In this document: piece by piece, positions 33,501 through 42,500 of the stretch
Layout of the letters: each line of letters starts with the position of its first letter
How positions within the stretch are numbered: position 1 is the stretch's first letter
From: Rhynchonema sp. JSB1_4
Lineage: Eukaryota; Nematoda; Chromadorea; Monhysterida; Xyalidae
Length of the DNA stretch: 64,000 bases
Assembly (NCBI GenBank): GCA_030248065.1
Contig: JASAMV010000259.1
Location: forward strand, 1 to 64,000
Direction: 5' to 3'
Notes under the pieces: model-generated
What the model was told of the DNA's origin: nothing
Databases searched by the model: none
Seen by the model: the letters and a program-made list of their open reading frames with translations, nothing else
Position numbers and translations under genes: made by a program

Positions 33501-36500
33501 GTCAATCCGTGTGTTCTTTTTTCTAAATCGTTTGCTCATGTTCAAAACGTATGTTTTCGTAACGACCCCGCAGTCATTTGATAGTGACTTTTATTGTCCG
33601 TTGCATCGCCTTTTTTATCCGGTAATGAAATTACGGGGGAAGGGGCGTACAAACAAAAACTAGCTGTGTCAAGCCAAGCCGATCACGACACGATGTGAAC
33701 CGAGTATGCAATTAAGTTCCCCATGCTTTTTTAATTGTCTTCCTCACTGCACATAATGCGTATAATGCGTAAATGTCCTCCCCTTCCCCCAAGGGTGGTT
33801 GCAAGGTACCCGCCCCTTGGGGGAATCCCCATCCCCCAGCCACTACACTAGTCGTCTCGTCGTTGCACTGAAATCTGTTATACGACCACGAACCTCCGCC
33901 CCCCTCACCTGACTCATCCCTTGCTTGCAACAAGTCAGGCCAGACTGGTTTTGAGGTTCAGCCGTCTCACGTGCACGTACAGTATACGAGTGCTTCTCAA
34001 CGCTCATCCAAGCGCAGCTTTCGAGCCTGTGTGCTTGCTTGTTGTGATGTTCGTTTCGTAATAACGTTCTCGGACTAACCGGCCCGGTCTGGCTGGGTAT
34101 ACATTACCTGGTTGGCTTTGTTGGTTCACCCGGTCTCGTTGCTGTACGTGACTCTGACTTATGTTTTGTGCTGTGTTCGCGAGCTTTTTATTACGTACAC
34201 GTGCCTTCTGCGACTGATAATGTTGCTTGCGCTCGCTATTCTGTGATCGTGAGGCGGCGGACGTTTTTGGATTTTCGCTGGTCTCAGATGCAGTAATTGA
34301 CTTCGGTCACCCTTCTATTCACGGTAGAACTGTTCGCAATTGTTTGGCGTGTTTCGCATATATGCTTCCGGTCTTTCCGTTTCGGCGGTCTATCCATACG
34401 ACAATGTATATCGCTGACGCTGACTGTACAATGCTTGAGCGATGGTCTCCTTGTTGTTTTCCTGCAGGTTATAATCGATCAGACAGCAAATATCATGTTT
34501 GCGCATGGCGTTTGCCTTTTCAGTGACTTATGAATTGAGTTCCGGTACACAGAAAAACAGGATGATGTCTGTGCGTGTTGTCTGTTCTACACGTAAATTT
34601 CCTGCTTCTTTTCTTCATCCAAGTACGACGACGAACTGAACGTCCTTGCTTTTGCTTCTAAAAAGCTGCTGGTAAACACTCCGTCTTTGTCTGCTGACGT
34701 ATCGTGTGCCAAGCACGGCTTGGAACTCAACTTCCATCATCATGACCACACTTTTATCAACGACCGTGCGCTAAAAGTAGAAACCAGTGGCAAAAACAGG
34801 TGTTTCGTGTCGTGACGTGTACGGATAACAACATTTGCAGCCCGTGCGGTGGTACTTGAGAGAGTAGCTTGCGGCTATCTGCAGACCTATGGTATTAGAC
34901 GACGTCATTCATACGACAGGCACCTTGCTTGGATGGGGTATTAATTAATTGGACGTTTTAGAGAGTTTCTTGTTGCTAACAAGTTGCTATTTTTATCATA
35001 AAATCTAATGCACCCTTGCTCGATTGGCTGTCTGTCGCACTTCTACGTCATAGGGACAAGGTCATCGTTTACTCACGCTCACGACATTCCTTTGCTCTGT
35101 TATTATGATTGTTACGCTTGCAGTTCACCTGCGTGCGTCACATTTTGAATTTCTCATTTCTCACAGTTATATGTTTTGCATAATCGCAGTTGTCTGGTAT
35201 TATTTGATTGTCTTTCCCATACGTATACGGCAAGCAGGCGCTCGGATTCACACAGATGGAACGTTCAATTTCAATAATTCTTCTATTTCATCTTGTGACC
35301 ATTCTAATTTCGATGTTTGTCCCCCCGCACGTCAAGACATTGTTTGTTTTTCATCGTGGGCGTTCTTGAACGCAAGTTCTAAATATAGTTTCACCTGCCG
35401 TATTTTTGTGCGACCGGGAAGGAGCCGTGTCTATTTTGTACATGTAATAATACATAGCTCTATGCGTCGCACGCACCTCCGCCAAAATGAAAGTATTGAA
35501 TTTTGTTTTTTGTCCACTCCATTTGCGCACGCGTAGGTGATAGAATGTTGACAACTTTGAACCTGTTTGATGCATCTCTCTGATGTGGTTTGGTTAGAAA
35601 AACACCGTATTGAATTACCAACTGACACACAGTTGCAGTTGCTAAATTGTGCACGTCTGCTTGAAGTCAGGGGATTTAGTAATGTAAATGTATAAGTTGA
35701 TTTTTTTTGGTACGTGACTAGCCGAGCAGTTTGAGCACAATTTATGGGGTTTAAGATGCCACGGGGATACGTGCGTGTCAATAATGTGTGTCTATTGCTG
35801 TTTAACTGTTTTTGAGTTCTGATTTGTGATCATGGTCGTAAAATGTCACATCATGGCAGCCGAGCACTTCTCTTCTCTCGATATCGGGTGATGCATTTTC
35901 TGGATAGTGCATGCGCATGAAAGTGGGTGGGAGGGAGTGATCGTGGTCCGGTACAAAATGAGACGGAGAACAAAAAAGCGCTTCGCACACTCGTGTAGAC
36001 GAGACTGAATGTCGTCTCGTGCCTACCTAGTGGCCTTGAGGCGTTTTTATTCGCTTATTGCCTTCTGTTGCTGCTTGTGTGACCGACGTCGCCATGTGTG
36101 AGACTATTTTGATTCAGTTATTCATATGGCATGGCACTACGACATGGATTGGAAAAATTCGTAGCGTTCGTTATTACTGATTATTTGTGGCGAAATTAAT
36201 TTTGATCAATCCAGCAGCCCAGTGAAGTAAAAATATCAAATGCAGAAAAATGTATGAGGGTTAAGCGCTGTGCACCGCTGTGGTCTTTCCCTGTGGTTCC
36301 CAGAGTAATAGGCAATTATTAGACGGCAATAATACATGATCGAATCACACGATTATTTCGTTGTGCACGCTCTCATGGTTTATGTTGTGTGGATGGGTAG
36401 GAGGATGGGTACGCTGGTTTTGTACTACTTTGGATGTTTTGATATTCAAAATAACCAGCAAAGAGCTAACCCACTGCAATTAACGTCTGTGCACACAAGT

Positions 36501-39500
36501 ACAGTTCCGGGTGCAATTCTAGGCTGAAAGTTGAAGTCGCGTGCACGCGCGTGCACGCGACTTCCTAATGCTAAAACATAGGCAGCGCACGCCAGCGCAC
36601 GCGCAAAACTTCGCGTGCACGCGCGTGCACGTGCGTGCACGCGAAGTTACTTCGACTTTTGCCTATACTTTACACTGTTTCGCACGCGCGTGCACGCGAC
36701 TTCGACTTTCAGCCTAGAATTGCACCCGGTACTGTAGGTACATCAGATGCGTAGCTGGGCTCAGGTTCCTATGTTTAGGTAGGAACAATGCAAGTTTGGC
36801 CATGCAGTATGCCTAATTTGGCAAATCTTTGTATGAGCAGCTGCTTCAGGTTGCTGTCATTGTACATGGATATCATGCAATGAGTTTCCAAATGTACTAC
36901 TTGGGTTGGTCAATTGGCACAACCGCTCCTCAAAACCGTCGTCGCAGTTTATTTCTTTGTTCAATCGGATTACGTAACGGTTTTCCTGTCGTACAAATGT
37001 CCGTTTGTACTATCTAATCTATGTATCATTTGCAGTCGCCATTTCCTTACAACGCGCGAAATCGTGATATCATGGCTGTTTGCTCAACTACATACATTAA
37101 TTTCTGCAATTCCATCGTTTGATCTGCATGCGAGTCAGCTCAATAAATACTCTTTGGATACAGGCACTTTTGATTTACTACAAAATTTTTACTATTGATG
37201 TTGAGCTGTGCGTTTCTTATGCGCGAAATGCAAGAGCTTTACCAGTTGATCACAATAACATTTCGTTACAAATATACATAATTGCGCATGACTTCTTTCA
37301 TGCAACGATCAAAATCTCACGCATTGAATGTTTACAAATCTGTGCTCTCTTTATTCATTGAAAACGTCGGGTTTTCGCCTTGTTGTTCATTTATTTGCAT
37401 GCAGTTGTTGTTGTCGTTAGTTAACTTTTTCGATATTTGGTACCACCTAAAGTGTGTCGTTCATTACTCACTCACCTTGACTGTTAATATATTTCAGTTA
37501 CCCTATAATTCGGTACCAGTTTAATGCCCTAATGCCTCAACTCCTAGTCATAATGAATATTGAATTGAATAAGACCGACCTGTAACCAAACTAACCACAA
37601 CTTTCCGCCCAGGACCTACTTTTGTGTTCAGCCAGCCTGTCTTAACATCGACCTGTGCAAAAACTTTCGTGCCCATAATTTCGGTGGGCCTACCAATACT
37701 CCTATAAATACCCACATAACACAATATTGTTACCTACCGAAATAAGTTTATACCGTACCTACATACGTGTAGGTGCTCCGTGCTCGCGCTCGCATTTTCG
37801 AAGTTTAGAAGATTGACTGCTCATGTGCACTGTATTGCACACCCGTCTGTGCACTGCAGCAGCCCGGTTTCTGTTTTCGGTTGTTGTTGTCACCAACGCT
37901 GTTGTTTTGTGCTGTTGTCACCGCGCTGTTTTATTGAGTGCCGTGCCTTCGTCGGTGCGCGTATACCCAATATGACCGTGTCAATCTACATAATGGTCGC
38001 GCGGAGTCATGCAAATGCGTGCGTTTTGTGTGCACGCGTTCAAAGTTTCGGCCGCTGCAATAAAGCAAGTTCACTTCTTTTTATGAAACTGTAGCTGCTC
38101 GCTGTTCTGCCTCCCTCTGTCCTCCACACATCACATGGCTGGCAAGAGAGCAGGCATTCGCGTTGTTGTTTGACTCTCTCTCTCTACAAGCGTAGGCTCA
38201 GCTCTCAAGTGAAAGTCCTGGCCTTTGATAATTCCAATTCGCCCAGGTTCATTTTGTTCTGAACGGGTGACGCCCAAAATACTGCTTTTCTACATATGTT
38301 ATGTTCAATAGAAAGATTTGTATGACGAAACGTAAAATAAATAAATGCTGACCAAACTTATTGCTATAAAACCTGTTTCGACTCTTTGTTATCGCAGCGA
38401 CTTGTTCATGCCGCTGCTGGCGAAACGTAGAAATCGGTTCATGTAAGTACTATAACGGCAAGTATCGCTTCAATCACTGAGCGATACATTGTTTCTTTGT
38501 CTGGCTCCATTCTTGATGTTTCACACGTGATTAATTCAGGCAATTACAGGCATATCACATGGCATGTTGTAAAGCGGTTGACGCAGGTCGCCTCACCGTC
38601 ATGAAGTAGCTTGCGCCTGCTGGCCCGCTAAAAATGCAGATTCGTGTTCATTTCTGGTCCTTCTTCGTGACGAACTGCCATGTGCAAACGACTGCGTCCA
38701 TCGATATGTTTCAACCACTTTGCAGTTACCTAGCCAACCACACCAATAGCTGTGTCCGTGATGCATTTGGTTGATGTACTGCCTGATGCACGTAGGTGCT
38801 ACCAAGGTTGTGCGTCAGTCAGTGCATTGACCGCAAACGTTACCCACATCAGAATAAGCCACAAATCATTATTCACAGCAATATACTGTACATGAACATC
38901 AACATTGCCAATCAATGAATCCATCTTGCAGCGTCGTGCACCGGCAATCGATCGGTGACCACAAGTGCACTGTTGCAGGATGACCTGGCACTGAGCGAAG
39001 AGAGTGACACTGATAATGACAGTGATGTGATCAGCAACAGACCGAACCACGAAAAGGTTTTCCAGTTCACATCCATCAGCTGTGTTGTGTGTAGTGTCCT
39101 GTTTGTCGAGTGTGCCCTGCATGGTAATATTCTTCATAGTGATCGAAAATGTCAGCTGCCGTGATCCGTAATTTTACTATAAGGAGGGCAGTACGCTGTG
39201 CTCGTTTATGACAACTGATTAATGAGAAACGTCCGGGTCCGGTTAGTTGACGCCTTGTTGCATTTCAGCAGCAGTCCCAGTCTGAGCGCGGTGCCAGCAC
39301 AAACACCACTGCTGCTGCCCCTAATCCGTCGATCAAAATGGACGTGGATCCGTGGGATGTCGACATGATCATTCCGATCGATAAGCCGATCGAACAGAAA
39401 CAATCGATAATCGATAAATCGGCGGCCACAACAATCGATCCAGCGGACAAACATGTAAACATCGGACAAACGAGTAAGGAGAAGCACAAGCTGACTGACT

Positions 39501-42500
39501 CATCCAATCACAAGCACAAGGGCGATGATACGAAACATAAATCGGAAAGGTAGGATTTTAATGAGAATTCGCGGAGGTTTCTGGTTATAGCCACCAAACA
39601 GCCCCATGGGGCTTTATTGGGGATTTTTCGTCCGAGCACAAAGTCCGCATCAAAAGTAACCGCCAAAAAAGAAAAAAACAAGAGTACTTGTACTTTGCTG
39701 TTGCATAGTATAAACATGAATACCAAGTATTTATGCGACACAGTCTTGCATCTTATATAAGCTGGCCAACCTTCCAGCGTCCGTTTTGGCAAAATTCCAA
39801 CTGACCACTTCAGGTCGTCCAAGAAACACAAGTTAAAATCGAAACCGGTGACAATCGATCTGGACACAACGACATCGCGCACAAGTAAGGACGAACGGAA
39901 AGCGGTGGCTCCAAGTCTGGACCGGGACAAGACCGCCAATGATATTGTTGGTGACGTGGCAGAATCGTCCGACAACAGCCCCACGACGGTCAAGTGCCGT
40001 CTGAGGCTGGATCTGCTGACCGAGCCGTTGCGTCGTCGAGTGATGATGCTGTCCCCGTTGCGTGACCCTCCCGAATCAATCGTACCGACGGTGCCAGTGC
40101 AACAACCAGACCGATCGATTCGAGACAAGAAACGCGACCAAGACAATGACCGGAAACCGGCTGCAGACCAGGATCAACAATCGATGGACGTTGACGATCT
40201 GCTCGATGAAATGCCGTTGGACAAGAGAAAATCGCTCAAGAACAAGTACAAGTCCCGGTCTGAGCCCGAGTCTCCCCCGGTCACCAAACGCAGCAGTCCC
40301 CCCGCTCTCGAGTTGTCTACCACCATCAACAGCACTGATCGGTCCCCTTCAAGATCAGGCAACAGCCATAGGTCATCCGAAAAGTTACAGTCATCGAAGA
40401 AATCTAGTTCCCAAACACACCGCTCCTCTTCTGCTCATCGTTCGTCGCCGTCCGACAAACACAAAAAGTCCAAGTCTAAGTCCGAACAACAGCCATCATC
40501 TACGTTAGCGCCAAGCGAATGCGGTTCTGAGTCGGGTTCGCTGTTGGAACCACCGCCCGTTCTAGACAAGTACGTCGACAATCTGTGTGCTGCAGACAAA
40601 TCAACGACAACCAAAGACAACAAAGAAGACTCGAAATCGTCGTCACCTCATCAAAAGAAGAGCAGCTCTGGAAAGAAACACAAAGAAAGAGAGAAAGAGC
40701 GTGAATCAGAGAAACACAAGAGCAACAAGCCGCAACAGGCCGTCAGTCCCAAACGAGCGCACGTTGAGAAGTCGCCGGAAACGAAAAAGGAACAACATGT
40801 GCCCCCGATGAAGCGGCAGAAAGTTGTCCTGGAAGACGACTCGATTGAAACATTAGTCAAGCAAGACGGTGCTACTGGCCATGTCGACCAAGGTGCTCAC
40901 AACAACGTGGTCAAGAAGGCCGTACCAAATGGTCTGATTGTTAAGGTATGTCCTCTTTAGCTATGGTTTGTTAAATTTGGGTGGTTCAGTTTGTTTGAAG
41001 CTATTAGTTCTCTGCCAGTGGAGACATTGTTCAGGGGCATAACGGCGAAAGCAATCAATGCAGGGCGGGGTCGTATCGAGTTAGGTACCAATTCCTAGTC
41101 TTATCACTGAACGAATGACTTGTAGTCTGCCTTCTTTATAGTGATATGATCCCATTTTTGTGCCAAAAGGACCATTTGCTAGATCGAGTTTCAGTCAGGA
41201 AGCGAATCCCAGATTGGGGACGAGACAAACATGTGAGAAATTGGAGCATTTCTTTGAAAAAACGGGTCACACCAAAGTGGACGAGAGCACGCTGCCGTAC
41301 GTGAACTCATTCGAACACAGGCGCCATCACAAACGAGTCTGTCGTCGGGTATCACCACTCCAACGGTGCCCATTGGCAAGGTCGAACCGATCGTGTCCAA
41401 CACAGCGCCAGTGCTCGCACCCACGCGGCCAGCCAATGTGGACAGGGACAACGAGTTGCGACCGTTCGACTACTACCAGAACACACTGGGACGACCCACG
41501 AAACATCGCGCTCAGGAACAGGTATTGTGTGGCTTCCACTTGAATCAGAGTTGACTGAGTGTTGTTGTACTTAGTGCATGACTGGCTGGTTCATGCCAGG
41601 ATCTGACCAAGCGGGAAAGCTAGCTCGATGACAATTACGTCAACAAAGTACAATCAATACGACGAAAATAAAACAAAAAGTCGTAATCACGTCATGCTTA
41701 TCGTTTTTGCTATTTTTGGGGTCAGACATGAAATAGAAGTAGCCAGTTTTCACGCTGGTCAAGGTTAGTGGCGGCACGTGTAAATCTTGAAATATCCGTC
41801 TCACAAGAAACAGAAAGTCAGGCCAGCCAGGACAGACCTGGTCAATCCGATGACCAAATTTGACACTGGTTTGCATTACAGTCAGACAAGATGTTGCGCA
41901 TTCTGTTGTACCTGGAGGCGATCGTGCATTTTGTGAGCGCCGTGCGCAAAATGAAGGCCGAAATGCGACCGGAGTCGTCGCGACCCTATCAGATGCTCAA
42001 GGACACCAACGAATTGTTGCGGTTAGTCGGATCCACGTCTATTTAGGGTTCTTTCAATTTAATATCAGCCATCTAAAATTATACTCTTGAAACTAACGAA
42101 GAAATAGGGAAGGAACTCTGTCTAACGGTGTTTGACTGTACTCGATGTGCCAACTCATGCTTCAGCGACGTGTCCAACCGTTTCTCACAGTCCAGTCAGC
42201 AAATAGTGGGCAAGGCACGTCAACACATTGCCAAGGTGCAGGTGCTGTCATTGCGCGCGCAGTCGGTACTCATGCGGCACATGTACAACTCGTTCAGGTA
42301 TGCACGTTTTAGGCAATGCTTCCGCACATCTTGGCTGGCCATTGCGCCTTCGCTGGCCGAGCCAGCCAAGTTTTTGACAGTATTCGGCGATCATCTGAGA
42401 AATGTCAATTCGACCGGCGTAAAGCTTGTTGATGTGAGGCTGGCTGTGGGAAACGACTTGTCGAGCTGCTTGAATTTACTATTCTCAGTTGAAAATTCGC

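Noticed and set aside
34623..34815. Possible AFF exon beginning YDDELNVLAF
   Set aside because: It cannot be joined in phase between the exons at 30646 and 38932, which already fit each other.
39508..40146. 212-codon minus-strand open frame
   Set aside because: It is antisense to the AFF exons at 39269-40945 and reflects their codon pattern.
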